64,000 nt of DNA. It comes from Actinotalea sp. Marseille-Q4924 (lineage in GTDB: Bacteria > Actinomycetota > Actinomycetes > Actinomycetales > Cellulomonadaceae). Shown here in pieces: positions 1-11,538 of this stretch (the first letter of the stretch is position 1; each line of letters begins with the position of its first letter). The notes below the pieces were generated by a model that was not told the DNA's origin, ran no database searches, and saw only the letters and a list, made by a program, of their open reading frames with translations. The position numbers were made by a program, and so were the translations under genes. The DNA lies in assembly GCF_916618755.1 (NCBI RefSeq), contig NZ_CAKAKB010000003.1, positions 496,001-560,000 on the forward strand, read 5' to 3'.

Positions 1-2
1 AC

Positions 3-893
3 GACATCCCGCGCGTGCTGCACTCCGAGGGCCTGGACGCCTACGTCGTGCGCCGCCTGGACCTGCCGTTCCGGGACGTCGACTGGGAGGGGTGGGACCA
101 GGTGATGCACGCCGTGCACCACCCGGCCCACGAGGTCGAGGTCGCGCTCGTCGGCAAGTACATCGACCTGCCGGACGCCTACCTGTCCGTGTCGGAGGCG
201 CTGCGCGCGGGAGGCTTCGCGAACGACGCCCGGGTGCGCATCCGCTGGGTCGCGTCCGACGACTGCGACACCCCCGACGGCGCCCAGCGCGCGCTCGGGG
301 GCGTGGACGCCGTGCTGGTCCCCGGCGGGTTCGGCGTCCGGGGGGTCGAGGGGAAGATCGGCGCGCTGACCTGGGCTCGCACGAACCGCGTCCCGACCCT
401 GGGCATCTGCCTCGGCCTCCAGGTGATGGTCATGGAGTACGCCCGCACGGTCCTGGGCCTCGCCGGCGCGTCGTCGTCGGAGTTCGACGCCGCGACGCCG
501 CACCCGGTGGTCGCCACGATGGCGGAGCAGAAGGCGATCGTCGAGGGCGACGGGGACCTCGGCGGCACCATGCGCCTGGGTGCCTACGACGCGACGCTGA
601 CGCCCGGGTCCGTCGTCGCGCAGGCGTACGGCAGCGAGCGGGTCACCGAGCGGCACCGCCACCGCTACGAGGTCAACAACGCCTACCGCGGCGACCTGGA
701 GGAGGCCGGCCTGGTGGTGTCGGGCGTCTCCCCGGAGCTGGGCCTCGTGGAGTTCGTCGAGCTGCCCCGCGACGTGCACCCCTACTACGTGGCGACGCAG
801 GCGCACCCGGAGTTCCGGTCGCGGCCGACGCGGGCGCACCCGCTCTTCGCGGGGCTCGTCTCGGCGGCGCTCGAGCAGCGTCCCGCGCGGTGA
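3..893 (+). CDS. pyrG: CTP synthase, C-terminal part (5' end outside window)
   Basis: Catalyses ATP-dependent amination of UTP to CTP in the cytoplasm, using ammonia from glutamine. The visible reading frame enters from the left edge (D-I-P-R-V-L-H in frame) and covers the end of the synthetase domain and the whole class I glutamine amidotransferase domain. The nucleophile elbow GICLGLQ, the oxyanion-strand PGGFGVRG and the C-terminal HPEF with the His-Glu pair of the triad are all present. The gene is cut by the window edge, not broken. Its TGA overlaps the GTG of the following Nudix gene by 4 nt, so the two are probably translationally coupled, an arrangement also known for pyrG and Rv1700 in mycobacteria. 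Family assignment is secure. Confidence 0.95.
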   Translation, partial: DIPRVLHSEGLDAYVVRRLDLPFRDVDWEGWDQVMHAVHHPAHEVEVALVGKYIDLPDAYLSVSEALRAGGFANDARVRIRWVASDDCDTPDGAQRALGGVDAVLVPGGFGVRGVEGKIGALTWARTNRVPTLGICLGLQVMVMEYARTVLGLAGASSSEFDAATPHPVVATMAEQKAIVEGDGDLGGTMRLGAYDATLTPGSVVAQAYGSERVTERHRHRYEVNNAYRGDLEEAGLVVSGVSPELGLVEFVELPRDVHPYYVATQAHPEFRSRPTRAHPLFAGLVSAALEQRPAR

Positions 894-1543
894 CGCACCC
901 CGGGACCCCGGACGGCGTCGCGCGCGACGTCGCGCCTCCCGCGGACGTCGCCGCCCCGCGGGACGTGGTCGCCTCCGAGCTCCTGCACGGCGGGATGATC
1001 TGGGACGTCGTCCGGGACACGGTTCACCTCGGTGACGCGGGGACGGTGCGGCGCGAGTACGTGCGCCACCCGGGCGCGGTCTCCGTGATCGCGCTCGACG
1101 AGCAGGACCGCGTCCTGCTGCTGCGCCAGTACCGGCACCCGGTCCGTCAGGAGCTGTGGGAGCCGCCCGCCGGGTTGCTCGACGTCCCCGGCGAGCCGCT
1201 CCAGCGCGCCGCAGCACGGGAGCTGGCCGAGGAGGCCGACCTCGTCGCAGCGCGGTGGTGGACGCTCGTGGACTACCGCAGCAGCCCCGGCGGGAGCGAC
1301 GAGGCGCTGCGGGTCTTCCTCGCTCGCGACCTCACGCCCGTCCCGGAGGAGGACCGTCACAGCAGGGAGGCGGAGGAGCACGGGATGCCGACGCTGTGGA
1401 TGCCGCTCGACGACGCGGTCACCGCCGTCCTGGGCGGGCACCTGCACAACCCGTCCACGGTCATCGGCGTGCTCGCGGCGGCCGCGGCGCGGGCCCGCGG
1501 GTGGGCGGACCTGCGTCCGGCGGACGCCCCCGTCCTGCCCTGA
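890..1543 (+). CDS. Nudix hydrolase, ADP-ribose pyrophosphatase type
   Basis: A 217-residue protein that probably hydrolyses ADP-ribose to AMP and ribose 5-phosphate. The Nudix box lies at about residues 95-118: a glycine, then an acidic residue, then REL-A-EE. The spacing between the first Gly and Glu is one residue longer than the textbook G-x5-E, as I recall for the mycobacterial ADPRase, and the usual closing Gly is replaced (EEADL). A downstream SPGGSDE segment fits the ADP-ribose subgroup. The start is GTG in a GTGA overlap with the pyrG stop. The earlier in-frame sequence antisense-matches pyrG and was not included. The last 83 nt overlap the convergent ctaA frame. Confidence 0.88.
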   Translation: MTHPGTPDGVARDVAPPADVAAPRDVVASELLHGGMIWDVVRDTVHLGDAGTVRREYVRHPGAVSVIALDEQDRVLLLRQYRHPVRQELWEPPAGLLDVPGEPLQRAAARELAEEADLVAARWWTLVDYRSSPGGSDEALRVFLARDLTPVPEEDRHSREAEEHGMPTLWMPLDDAVTAVLGGHLHNPSTVIGVLAAAAARARGWADLRPADAPVLP

Positions 1544-2576
1544 CGCCCCGGCGGCCCGACGGTCGCGCCTCCGCTCGGGGGAGGCGGTCAGGCAGGGTGG
1601 GGACGGGCGCGGCAGGGGCTGCCGGGGCGGACCGGACGACGACGTCGCGCTGCCGGAGGCTGAGGTACTGGTTCGTCTGCACGGCCACGAGCAGGCCGGC
1701 GCCGAGCATGTGCGCCCCGACGAGGACCTCGGGGAGGCCGGTGAAGTACTGCACGTACCCGACGAGCCCCTGGGCGAGCGTGACGACGAGGAGTCGCCGT
1801 GCGACCGTGCGGACACGGCCGGCGGTGACGCGACGCGTCAGGGCGACGAGGGCCACGACGCCGACCACGTACGCCCACACCGAGAGGGCGTGGACGCGGG
1901 AGACCGTCGCCGGGTCCAGCGCGAGGCGGTAGGGGGTGTCCGCGTCACCGGAGTGCGGACCGGCCCCGGTGGTGATGACGCCGAGCACGACGACGACGGC
2001 GCCCAGCGGCACGAGCAGGCGGCTCACGGTGCGCGTGCGCGCCTCCACGAGCTGTCGCGGGGGACCGTCGCCTTCCGCGTGCCGCACGAGCAGGGCACGG
2101 GACGCGGCGACCAGCAGCATCGACAGCACGAAGTGGAGCCCGACCCATCCTGGGTGCAGGTCCAGCAGGACGGTGAGGCCTCCCACGACCGCCTGCACGA
2201 CGGTGCCGAGCAGGGGGACCGCGCCGAGCAGGCGGAACCCGCGGCTGCGTTCGCGCTGCCGGACGACCGTCCACGCCGTGAGGACCGCGAGGACGGCGAG
2301 GACGCCCGTGAGGGTGCGGTTGCCGAACTCGATGTACGGGTGCCACGACGTGGCCTCGTGGAGCTGCGGCGCGAACCGGCCCGGCTCGCACTGCGGCCAG
2401 GTGGAGCAGCCGAGGCCGGACCCGGTGAGCCGCACGGCGCCGCCGGTGACGACGATCCCGATCTGCGCGACGAGGTTGGCCCACAGGACCCGGCGCGCCC
2501 AGCGGTGGGACGGCACGAGGCGGCGCGCGGGGGCGGGCGTGAGGGCCGGCCCGGCGGCGGGGGGAGACGAGCTCAC
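1461..2576 (-). CDS. ctaA: Heme A synthase, COX15/CtaA family
   Basis: Membrane enzyme that oxidises the C8 methyl of heme O to the formyl group of heme A for aa3-type cytochrome oxidase. The 371-residue product shows about eight hydrophobic segments. Conserved His-containing stretches include LHEATSWHPYIEF, the LHPGWVGLHF helix and VSRVHALSVWAY, matching the heme and substrate ligand pattern of the family, and GSGLGCSTWPQC follows the first helix. The GTG start sits 6 nt behind TACCGT on the same strand, which suits a leaderless transcript. The last 50 or so residues are an Arg/Pro-rich tail without family similarity; 83 nt of it are antisense to the Nudix gene, so the true end may be earlier in relatives. 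SURF1 at 16.7 kb serves the same oxidase. Confidence 0.9.
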   Translation of the reverse strand: MSSSPPAAGPALTPAPARRLVPSHRWARRVLWANLVAQIGIVVTGGAVRLTGSGLGCSTWPQCEPGRFAPQLHEATSWHPYIEFGNRTLTGVLAVLAVLTAWTVVRQRERSRGFRLLGAVPLLGTVVQAVVGGLTVLLDLHPGWVGLHFVLSMLLVAASRALLVRHAEGDGPPRQLVEARTRTVSRLLVPLGAVVVVLGVITTGAGPHSGDADTPYRLALDPATVSRVHALSVWAYVVGVVALVALTRRVTAGRVRTVARRLLVVTLAQGLVGYVQYFTGLPEVLVGAHMLGAGLLVAVQTNQYLSLRQRDVVVRSAPAAPAAPVPTLPDRLPRAEARPSGRRGVRAGRGRPPDAGPPTRGPAPRPPRARR

Positions 2577-2582
2577 GTCACC

Positions 2583-2588
2583 ACGGTA
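2583..2588 (-). promoter_or_regulatory. -10 element of ctaA (leaderless type)
   Basis: TACCGT on the minus strand, separated by 6 nt (GGTGAC) from the GTG start of ctaA. This TANNNT-to-start spacing recurs at many genes in the window and implies that the transcript begins at the start codon. No Shine-Dalgarno sequence is present. Confidence 0.45.
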
Positions 2589-2660
2589 TCGGGCCTACGG
2601 CGGTCGTCGGGCGCGCTCCTCAGCGCCTCTGCAGACGGGCCGCGCGGCCGGTGACGGAGG

Positions 2661-3434
2661 TCACGCCGCCCAGCGGAACCAGCGCGCCGTCGCGGCACCG
2701 AGGACGACCGTCCAGCCGGCGAGCACGAGCACCGGGAGCAGCGGGAGCACGCCGCCGTCGAGCGTCGCCCGCATGGCCTCGCCGAGGGCGCCGGAGGGCA
2801 GCAGCGGGGCCAGCGCCTGCAGCGGTCCGGGCAGCAGCGCGGCGGGGAGGACGACCGCACCGCCGGCGAGGAGGAGCACCCACAGGAGGTTCGCCACTGC
2901 GAGGACCGCCTCGGCGCGCAGCGTGCCCGCCACGAGGAGGGCGAGCGCCGTGAACGCCGCAGTGCCGAGCACGAGCGCCAGCGCAGCGCCCGGCAGCCCT
3001 GCGACCTCCGGCTGCCAGCCGAGAGCCAGCGCGACGCCCGCCAGGACCACCACCTGGAGCGCCTCGACGGCGACGATCCCGAGGACCTTCCCGGCCAGGA
3101 GCCCGCTGCGCCCCAGCGGCGTCGTGGCGAGCAGCCGCAGGACGCCGTTGCGGCGGTCGAAGCCGGTCGCGATGGCCTGCGAGGTGAACGCCGTCGACAT
3201 GACGGCGAGGGCGAGGACCCCGGGAGCGACGAGGCCGATGCGGTCCGTGGTCCCCAGGTCCACGAACGTCGTCCGCGTGAGGACCACGAGCAGCAGGACG
3301 GGGAGGACGAGCGTGATGACGAGCTGCTCCCCGTTGCGCAGGACCGTGCGCATCTCGAAGGCCGCCTGGGCCAGCACCCGCTGTGCCGCGGGTGCGGCGG
3401 CCTGGGTCGTCGTGGTCGGGTCGGTCGTCGTCAT
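2661..3434 (-). CDS. ABC-2 type transporter permease
   Basis: A 257-residue integral membrane protein with about six hydrophobic segments after a short Thr/Ala-rich cytoplasmic start. It is the permease half of an exporter of the drug/lipid ABC-2 class; the ATPase half is directly upstream and its stop overlaps this ATG (ATGA). The substrate cannot be read from sequence. The pair sits between ctaA and the suf operon, a neighbourhood I recall as conserved in many actinobacteria including Mycobacterium (Rv1456c-Rv1460 region), so a role linked to respiration or iron-sulfur status is possible but is inference only. Confidence 0.85.
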   Translation of the reverse strand: MTTTDPTTTTQAAAPAAQRVLAQAAFEMRTVLRNGEQLVITLVLPVLLLVVLTRTTFVDLGTTDRIGLVAPGVLALAVMSTAFTSQAIATGFDRRNGVLRLLATTPLGRSGLLAGKVLGIVAVEALQVVVLAGVALALGWQPEVAGLPGAALALVLGTAAFTALALLVAGTLRAEAVLAVANLLWVLLLAGGAVVLPAALLPGPLQALAPLLPSGALGEAMRATLDGGVLPLLPVLVLAGWTVVLGAATARWFRWAA

Positions 3435-4426
3435 CGCAGGCTCCGTCCCGTCAGGTCGAGGAAGACGTCCTCGAGCGTGCGGCGGCCCGCGTCCAGGCCG
3501 GTGACGAGCCGGCCGCGGGACATCGCCCAGCCGGTGACGTGGTGGACCAGGGCGGGGTCGACGGCGCTGTGGACCTCGAGCCGCCCGTCCTCGCCGGCGG
3601 CGACGTGCGCCTCGCCGACACCGGCGGCGGTGAGCCAGCGCGCCAGGTCCGCGGCGGCGTCGTCGTCGGACTCGTCACCGGCCGCGAGGGACACCCGCAG
3701 CGTGGTCTGACCGGTCCCGTCCCCGACGAGCTCCGCCGGCGTCCCGGCGGCGACGGCACGGCCACCGTCGACCACGACGACGTGGTCCGCCAGCGTCTCG
3801 GCCTCGGTCATCTGGTGCGTCGTGAGGACGATCGACGTGCCGGCGTCCCGCAGCTCGCGGACGAGCTCCCAGACGGCCAGCCGCGCCTGCGGGTCCAGGC
3901 CGGCGCTGGGCTCGTCGAGGAAGACGACGTCGGGGCGCCCGACGACCGCGCACGCCAGGGCGAGGCGTTGGCGCTGGCCACCCGACAGCCGGCGGACCTG
4001 CGTGCGGGCGAACGCCTCGAGGCCCAGGCGCGCGGACAGCTCCCCGGTGTCCCGGGGCGTGCGGTACATCGCGGCGACGTGGCGGAGCACCTCGCCGGCC
4101 GGCACCGTCGTCGGCAGGCCGCCGTCCTGGAGCATCACGCCGACGCGGGGCCGCAGCAGCGCGGCGTCGTCGACGGGGTCCAGCCCGAGCACCCGGACGG
4201 TGCCGCCGTCGGGGCGCCGCAGGCCCTCGCAGCACTCGACGGTGGTGGTCTTGCCGGCGCCGTTGGGTCCGAGGAGCGCGGTGAGCCGTCCGGCGGGGGC
4301 GTGCAGGTCCAGGCCGGCGACCGCCTCGCTGCGGCCGTAGCGCTTCACCAGTCCGGAGACCACGACGGCGGCCTCCGGGGCGACGGTGCGTCCGGTGGTC
4401 ACCGGTCCGGTCGGGGCTGCAGGCAC
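3431..4426 (-). CDS. ABC transporter ATP-binding protein (exporter)
   Basis: ATPase partner of the downstream ABC-2 permease, 331 residues from the chosen start. Walker A GPNGAGKT, signature LSGGQRQR, Walker B VVFLDEP and the switch His in TTHQMTE are intact, and a 90-residue C-terminal extension typical of the CcmA/DrrA branch follows. Two GTG codons are possible: 4432 and 4426. I chose 4426 because TAGACT at 4435-4440 lies 8 nt upstream, the spacing expected for a leaderless transcript, and no Shine-Dalgarno sequence precedes either codon. The gene diverges from sufR, with about 200 bp between the two starts. Confidence 0.9.
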   Translation of the reverse strand: MPAAPTGPVTTGRTVAPEAAVVVSGLVKRYGRSEAVAGLDLHAPAGRLTALLGPNGAGKTTTVECCEGLRRPDGGTVRVLGLDPVDDAALLRPRVGVMLQDGGLPTTVPAGEVLRHVAAMYRTPRDTGELSARLGLEAFARTQVRRLSGGQRQRLALACAVVGRPDVVFLDEPSAGLDPQARLAVWELVRELRDAGTSIVLTTHQMTEAETLADHVVVVDGGRAVAAGTPAELVGDGTGQTTLRVSLAAGDESDDDAAADLARWLTAAGVGEAHVAAGEDGRLEVHSAVDPALVHHVTGWAMSRGRLVTGLDAGRRTLEDVFLDLTGRSLR

Positions 4427-4434
4427 GGTCACGC

Positions 4435-4440
4435 AGTCTA
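4435..4440 (-). promoter_or_regulatory. -10 element of ABC exporter operon
   Basis: TAGACT on the minus strand, 8 nt ahead of the GTG at 4426 and only 2 nt ahead of the alternative GTG at 4432. The spacing favours the inner GTG as a leaderless start. Confidence 0.4.
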
Positions 4441-4503
4441 GGTCCGGGCTCCGGCGGACCGGTTCCGCCTCGGTGCACCGGCCGCGGCGGGTGAGGTGCA
4501 CCT

Positions 4504-4540
4504 TCGTTGCGGGGAACGAATTCAGCAACGACGATGTTGC
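4504..4540. promoter_or_regulatory. Inverted repeats, candidate SufR operator
   Basis: Between the divergent exporter and sufR, TCGTTGC (4504-4510) and GCAACGA (4525-4531) form a perfect 7-bp inverted repeat. The right half is also the left half of a second repeat, GCAAC with GTTGC at 4536-4540. SufR proteins autoregulate suf operons, so this is a natural binding site, but the motif does not match an operator I know by heart. It is less GC-rich than its surroundings. Confidence 0.4.
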
Positions 4541-4626
4541 CTTAATCGCGGGCAGGATGCTGCCCGTGCCCGCCCGGCAGTCCGGGTGGGGTGAGGTCCG
4601 GACGTAGGACGTGCCCCAGGAGGTGG

Positions 4627-5385
4627 ATGTTGCCGAGCACCACGCGGTTCGACGCTCCCGCTCTCCCCGGCGTGCCCGAGCGTGAGGCGGCCGACCGGGG
4701 CACCCGCGACCGCGTGCTCCGTCTCGTGGTGCAGTCCGGGCCGGTGTCCGTGCACGACCTCGCCGCGAGCGTGGGCCTGACCGCTGCGGGGGTGCGCCGG
4801 CACGTCGCCGCCCTCGAGGAGCACGGTCGCATCGCGGTGCACCGCTCCGCCGTCGGCACGTCCGGGCGCGGCCGCCCTGCGCGGCGGTACGTCGCGACCG
4901 AGCGCGGCCAGGCGTCGTTGAGCAGCGCCTACGCCGACCTCGCCGCGCAGGCGCTGTCCTTCCTCGGGGAGACCGCCGGCCGGGAGGCCGTCGTCGGCTT
5001 CGCGCGGGCCCGCGCCGAGCAGCTCCGGCGACGGCACGCCGAGGTCGTCCGCCGCGCGGGCCCGGCCACCGAGGACCGGGTGGCTGCGCTCGCCGACGCG
5101 CTCGCGACCGACGGCTACGCGTCCAGCGCCCGCCCGGTCCCGCACGGCACGGCCGTCCAGCTGTGCCAGGGGCACTGCCCGATCCAGGACGTCGCGGCCC
5201 AGTTCCCCGAGTTCTGCGAGGCCGAGACCCAGGTCTTCTCCGAGCTGCTGGACGTCCACGTCCAGCGGCTGTCCACGCTCGCGTCCGGCGGGCACGTCTG
5301 CACGACCCACATCCCCACAGCACCACTCGTCCGAGCAACGACCGACCGTCCCGCGACCGCGGGGACCGTGGAGGGAACACGATGA
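4627..5385 (+). CDS. sufR: SufR-type iron-sulfur transcriptional regulator
   Basis: Predicted repressor of the downstream SUF operon, 252 residues. Residues near 25-75 form a winged helix-turn-helix of the DeoR/ArsR class ([19 protein letters not shown]), followed by an Arg/Gly-rich wing. The C-terminal half carries a cysteine set, CQGHC near residue 180, then FPEFC and GGHVC, the expected ligands of the iron-sulfur cluster that senses cluster demand. ATG at 4627 was chosen: AGGAGG ends 3 nt upstream, and an in-frame TTG at 4630 would also fit that ribosome site. The stop overlaps the sufB ATG (ATGA), tying the regulator to its operon. Confidence 0.9.
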   Translation: MLPSTTRFDAPALPGVPEREAADRGTRDRVLRLVVQSGPVSVHDLAASVGLTAAGVRRHVAALEEHGRIAVHRSAVGTSGRGRPARRYVATERGQASLSSAYADLAAQALSFLGETAGREAVVGFARARAEQLRRRHAEVVRRAGPATEDRVAALADALATDGYASSARPVPHGTAVQLCQGHCPIQDVAAQFPEFCEAETQVFSELLDVHVQRLSTLASGGHVCTTHIPTAPLVRATTDRPATAGTVEGTR

Positions 5386-6812
5386 GCGCACCCACCGAAC
5401 CGATGACCACCGACCAGGAGATCATCGACTCGATCGGCAGCTACAGCTACGGCTGGCACGACTCCGACGCCGCCGGCATGTCCGCGCAGCGTGGGCTCTC
5501 CGAGGACGTCGTCCGGAACATCTCCGCGCTGAAGGACGAGCCGGAGTGGATGCTCAAGACGCGCCTCAAGGCGCTGCGCCTCTTCGGCAAGAAGCCGATG
5601 CCCACCTGGGGCTCGGACCTCACCGGCATCGACTTCGACAACATCAAGTACTTCGTGCGGTCCACCGAGAAGCAGGCGACCAGCTGGGACGAGCTGCCCG
5701 AGGAGATCAAGAACACCTACGACCGTCTCGGCATCCCCGAGGCGGAGAAGCAGCGCCTGGTGGCCGGCGTCGCGGCCCAGTACGAGTCCGAGGTCGTCTA
5801 CCACCAGATCCGTGAGGACCTGGAGCAGCAGGGCGTCATCTTCCTCGACACGGACACGGGCCTGCGCGAGCACCCCGAGATCTTCCAGCAGTACTTCGGC
5901 TCCGTGATCCCGTCCGGCGACAACAAGTTCGCCGCGCTGAACACGGCGGTCTGGTCGGGCGGCTCCTTCGTGTACGTCCCCCCGGGCGTGCACGTGGAGA
6001 TCCCGCTGCAGGCCTACTTCCGGATCAACACGGAGAACATGGGCCAGTTCGAGCGGACGCTGATCATCGCGGACGAGGGCTCCTACGTGCACTACGTCGA
6101 GGGCTGCACCGCGCCGATCTACTCCAGCGACTCGCTGCACTCCGCGGTCGTCGAGATCATCGTCAAGAAGAACGCCCGGGTGCGCTACACGACCATCCAG
6201 AACTGGTCGAACAACGTGTACAACCTCGTCACCAAGCGGGCCGTCGCCCACGAGGGCGCGACGATGGAGTGGGTCGACGGCAACATCGGCTCGAAGGTCA
6301 CGATGAAGTACCCGGCGATCTACCTCATGGGCGAGCACGCCCGGGGCGAGACGCTGTCGATCGCGTTCGCCGGCGCGGGCCAGCACCAGGACGCGGGCGC
6401 CAAGATGGTGCACGCGGCGCCGCACACGTCGTCGTCGATCGTCTCCAAGTCGGTCGCGCGCGGCGGTGGCCGCACCTCCTACCGAGGGCTCGTCCAGGTG
6501 CTCGAGGGCGCCGAGAAGTCGGCGTCGAACGTGCTGTGCGACGCCCTGCTCGTGGACCAGATCTCGCGCTCGGACACCTACCCCTACGTCGACGTCCGCG
6601 AGGACGACGTGTCGATGGGTCACGAGGCGACGGTGTCGCGCGTGAGCGAGGACCAGCTCTTCTACCTCATGTCGCGCGGCATGGAGGAGACCGAGGCGAT
6701 GGCGATGATCGTGCGCGGCTTCGTGGAGCCGATCGCGCGGGAGCTGCCCATGGAGTACGCCCTCGAGCTCAACCGCCTCATCGAGCTGCAGATGGAGGGC
6801 TCCGTCGGCTGA
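5382..6812 (+). CDS. sufB: Fe-S cluster assembly protein SufB
   Basis: Scaffold subunit of the SufBCD complex, where the new iron-sulfur cluster is built. The 476-residue length is normal and the conserved core ([38 protein letters not shown]) is complete. No intein interrupts it, unlike in several mycobacteria. ATG at 5382 is preceded by GGAGGG and overlaps the sufR stop; a second in-frame ATG at 5403 is less well placed. First structural gene of sufB-sufD-Rieske-sufC-sufS-sufU-sufT, all on the plus strand with short gaps or overlaps. Confidence 0.97.
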   Translation: MSAPTEPMTTDQEIIDSIGSYSYGWHDSDAAGMSAQRGLSEDVVRNISALKDEPEWMLKTRLKALRLFGKKPMPTWGSDLTGIDFDNIKYFVRSTEKQATSWDELPEEIKNTYDRLGIPEAEKQRLVAGVAAQYESEVVYHQIREDLEQQGVIFLDTDTGLREHPEIFQQYFGSVIPSGDNKFAALNTAVWSGGSFVYVPPGVHVEIPLQAYFRINTENMGQFERTLIIADEGSYVHYVEGCTAPIYSSDSLHSAVVEIIVKKNARVRYTTIQNWSNNVYNLVTKRAVAHEGATMEWVDGNIGSKVTMKYPAIYLMGEHARGETLSIAFAGAGQHQDAGAKMVHAAPHTSSSIVSKSVARGGGRTSYRGLVQVLEGAEKSASNVLCDALLVDQISRSDTYPYVDVREDDVSMGHEATVSRVSEDQLFYLMSRGMEETEAMAMIVRGFVEPIARELPMEYALELNRLIELQMEGSVG

Positions 6813-6885
6813 CGTCGCCCCTCGTCCCGCACGCACCGGGCACCGGCCTGCCGGCGCCCACGAACCCCCACGGAGCACCTCGACG

Positions 6886-8136
6886 ATGACCACCGACCTG
6901 TCCACCGACCACAGCCGCGCCGTCGCCGACGGTGCGCACGGGCACGGCGCCGGGACCGTCCCCGCCGCCTCCCGCGCCGCCCGGCTCACCTCGTTCGACC
7001 TCGCGGACTTCGACGTGCCGAGCGGGCGCGAGGAGGAGTGGCGCTTCAGCCCGGTCGACCGGCTGGCGCCGCTCTTCGACAGCACCGGCCAGGGTCTCAC
7101 CGGCACGAGCACCCGCGTGACGGTCGTCAACCCGCCGGAGGTGACGGTCGAGATCGTCGGCCGTGACGACGAGCGGCTCGGGACGGCGGGCAAGCCGGGC
7201 GACCGGACCGCCGCCACGGCGTGGGCGTCGTTCCGCGAGGCCACGGTCGTCACCGTGCCGGCCCAGGCCCAGGCGTCCGCACCGGTGAGCATCCGCGTCG
7301 AGGGACCGCCGTCCGCCAACGGTGCGCCGGAGGCGTCGGCGGTCCACGTGCTCGTGCACGCGAAGCCGCTCAGCGAGGCTGTCGTGGTCCTGGACCACAT
7401 CGGGTCCGCGACGCTGTCGGAGACGCTCGAGGTCGTCGCGGAGGACGGTGCGCACCTGACGGTCGTCTCGATCCAGGACTGGGCGGACGGCGCGGTCCAC
7501 GCGGCCGCGCACCGCCTGCGTCTGGGCCGCGACGCCGTCGTCAAGCACGTCGTGGTCACGCTCGGCGGCGACGTCGTGCGCGTGACCCCGGACGCCGTGT
7601 TCACGGCCGAGGGCGCCTCGGTCGAGATGCTCGGCCTGTACTTCGCCGACGACGGGCAGCACCAGGAGCACCGCCTGTTCGTGGACCATGCGGTGCCGCG
7701 GTGCATGTCGCGCGTCACGTACAAGGGCGCGCTCCAGGGCGCCGGTGCGCACACCGTGTGGGTCGGGGACGTGCTCATCCGCGCGGCCGCCGAGGGCACC
7801 GACACCTACGAGCTCAACCGCAACCTCGTGCTCACCGACGGCGCCCGGGCGGACTCGGTCCCGAACCTCGAGATCGAGACGGGCGAGATCGAGGGGGCGG
7901 GTCACGCCTCCGCGACGGGGCGCTTCGACGACGAGCAGCTGTTCTACCTGCGCGCCCGCGGCATCCCCGAGGAGGACGCCCGACGTCTGGTCGTGCGCGG
8001 GTTCTTCGCCGAGCTCGTCCACCAGGTCGGCGTCCCGGACCTGGAGGAGCGCCTCATCGGCGCGATCGAGACCGAGCTGAGCCGGAGCATGAGCACGCTG
8101 GACGGAGCCGCCGCGCAGGACCCGGTGACCGCATGA
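6886..8136 (+). CDS. sufD: Fe-S cluster assembly protein SufD
   Basis: Paralogue of SufB that pairs with it to form the cluster-building interface of SufBC2D. The 416-residue product has the N-terminal helical region (GREEEWRFSPVDRL) and the right-handed beta-helix core, ending in the SufBD signature with FDDEQLFYLRARGIPEEDAR. It lies 73 nt after sufB and its TGA overlaps the start of the Rieske gene (ATGA). Confidence 0.95.
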   Translation: MTTDLSTDHSRAVADGAHGHGAGTVPAASRAARLTSFDLADFDVPSGREEEWRFSPVDRLAPLFDSTGQGLTGTSTRVTVVNPPEVTVEIVGRDDERLGTAGKPGDRTAATAWASFREATVVTVPAQAQASAPVSIRVEGPPSANGAPEASAVHVLVHAKPLSEAVVVLDHIGSATLSETLEVVAEDGAHLTVVSIQDWADGAVHAAAHRLRLGRDAVVKHVVVTLGGDVVRVTPDAVFTAEGASVEMLGLYFADDGQHQEHRLFVDHAVPRCMSRVTYKGALQGAGAHTVWVGDVLIRAAAEGTDTYELNRNLVLTDGARADSVPNLEIETGEIEGAGHASATGRFDDEQLFYLRARGIPEEDARRLVVRGFFAELVHQVGVPDLEERLIGAIETELSRSMSTLDGAAAQDPVTA

Positions 8137-8471
8137 CCGCTCAGCTCGCCTGCATGGTCGACGACGTCGCCCCCGGCTCCGCGCTCCGCGTGGAGCTCGA
8201 GGGCGAGTCGGGACCCGTGGAGGTCGCCGTCGTGCGCGACAGCAGCGGCGAGTGGCACGCCATCTCGGACGTGTGCTCGCACGGCCAGGTCGCACTGTCC
8301 GACGGCGACGTGGAGGACTGCACGATCGAGTGCTGGCTCCACGGCTCGACCTTCGACCTGCGCACCGGGCAGCCGCTCGCGCTGCCCGCGACGCGCCCCA
8401 TCCCCGTGTACCCCCTGACCGTCGACGGCGACCGTGTGCTCGTGGACGTCGACACCACCGTGAACGCCTGA
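8133..8471 (+). CDS. Rieske-type [2Fe-2S] ferredoxin in suf operon
   Basis: A 112-residue soluble Rieske protein. The cluster motifs are C-S-H at about residues 48-50 and C-W-L-H about 20 residues later, giving the Cys-His / Cys-His ligand set of non-heme dioxygenase ferredoxins. Such a protein lies between sufD and sufC in many actinobacteria. A role in electron supply to, or as a target of, cluster assembly is plausible, but its exact role is not known to me. The start overlaps the sufD stop. Confidence 0.9.
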   Translation: MTAQLACMVDDVAPGSALRVELEGESGPVEVAVVRDSSGEWHAISDVCSHGQVALSDGDVEDCTIECWLHGSTFDLRTGQPLALPATRPIPVYPLTVDGDRVLVDVDTTVNA

Positions 8472-8481
8472 GGAGACCCTG

Positions 8482-11094
<2,613 letters not shown>

Positions 11095-11098
<4 letters not shown>

Positions 11099-11424
11099 GC
11101 GAGTCAGTGACCAGCCCGACGACGGCTGCCGACGTCGAGGAGGCCCTGCGCGACGTCATCGACCCGGAGCTGGGGATCAACGTCGTCGACCTCGGCCTCG
11201 TCTACGGGGTGAGCGTCGACCCGAACAACCACGCGGTCGTCGACATGACGCTGACGTCCGCGGCCTGCCCGCTGACCGACGTCATCGAGGACCAGTCCGC
11301 GCAGGCCCTGGACGGCCTCGTCGACGGCTTCCGGATCAACTGGGTCTGGATGCCGCCGTGGGGACCGGACAAGATCACGCCCGACGGTCGTGAGCAGCTG
11401 CGAGCGCTCGGTTTCAACATCTGA
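11095..11424 (+). CDS. sufT: Metal-sulfur cluster assembly factor, DUF59 (SufT)
   Basis: A 109-residue MIP18/DUF59 protein thought to help mature iron-sulfur proteins. The conserved VIDPELGINVVDLGLVY and the TSAACPLTD segment with the reactive Cys are present. It is the last gene of the suf operon. ATG at 11095 overlaps the sufU stop and follows GGAGGAG. PaaD at 51.6 kb belongs to the same fold family but has an added zinc tail. Confidence 0.93.
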
Positions 11425-11442
11425 GGTCGTCGCGGACGTACG

Positions 11443-11473
11443 GACGGGGCGGGGGCAGAGCTCCCGCCCCGTC
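11443..11473. terminator. Terminator after suf operon
   Basis: GACGGGGCGGG and CCCGCCCCGTC form a perfect 11-bp stem around a 9-nt loop, 18 nt after the sufT stop. There is no T-tract on the plus strand, as is usual at this GC content. It could serve both the suf operon and the convergent metallopeptidase gene. Confidence 0.6.
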
Positions 11474-11490
11474 GTCGTCCGTGGGCGCGC

Positions 11491-11538
11491 CGCGACCTCC
11501 GAGCTCCGCGACCTCAGGGCTCCGCGACCTCAGAGCTC
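11491..11538. repeat. 16-bp tandem repeat, three copies
   Basis: Units at 11491-11506, 11507-11522 and 11523-11538 read CGCGACCTCxGxGCTC with two variable positions. The third copy contains the last two sense codons and TGA of the convergent metallopeptidase, so the gene's tail has been copied twice beyond its own end. Confidence 0.8.

Noticed and set aside
785-1816. Very long antisense frames over pyrG, sufB-sufD, paaZ, dnaE2 and others (up to about 1000 codons)
   Set aside because: They are shadows of GC-rich genes in other frames: low-complexity Arg/Pro/Ala or His/Asp/Arg composition, no domains and no starts with ribosome sites.
5382-6812. Possible intein in SufB
   Set aside because: SufB of several mycobacteria carries one, but this protein has normal length and an uninterrupted core.
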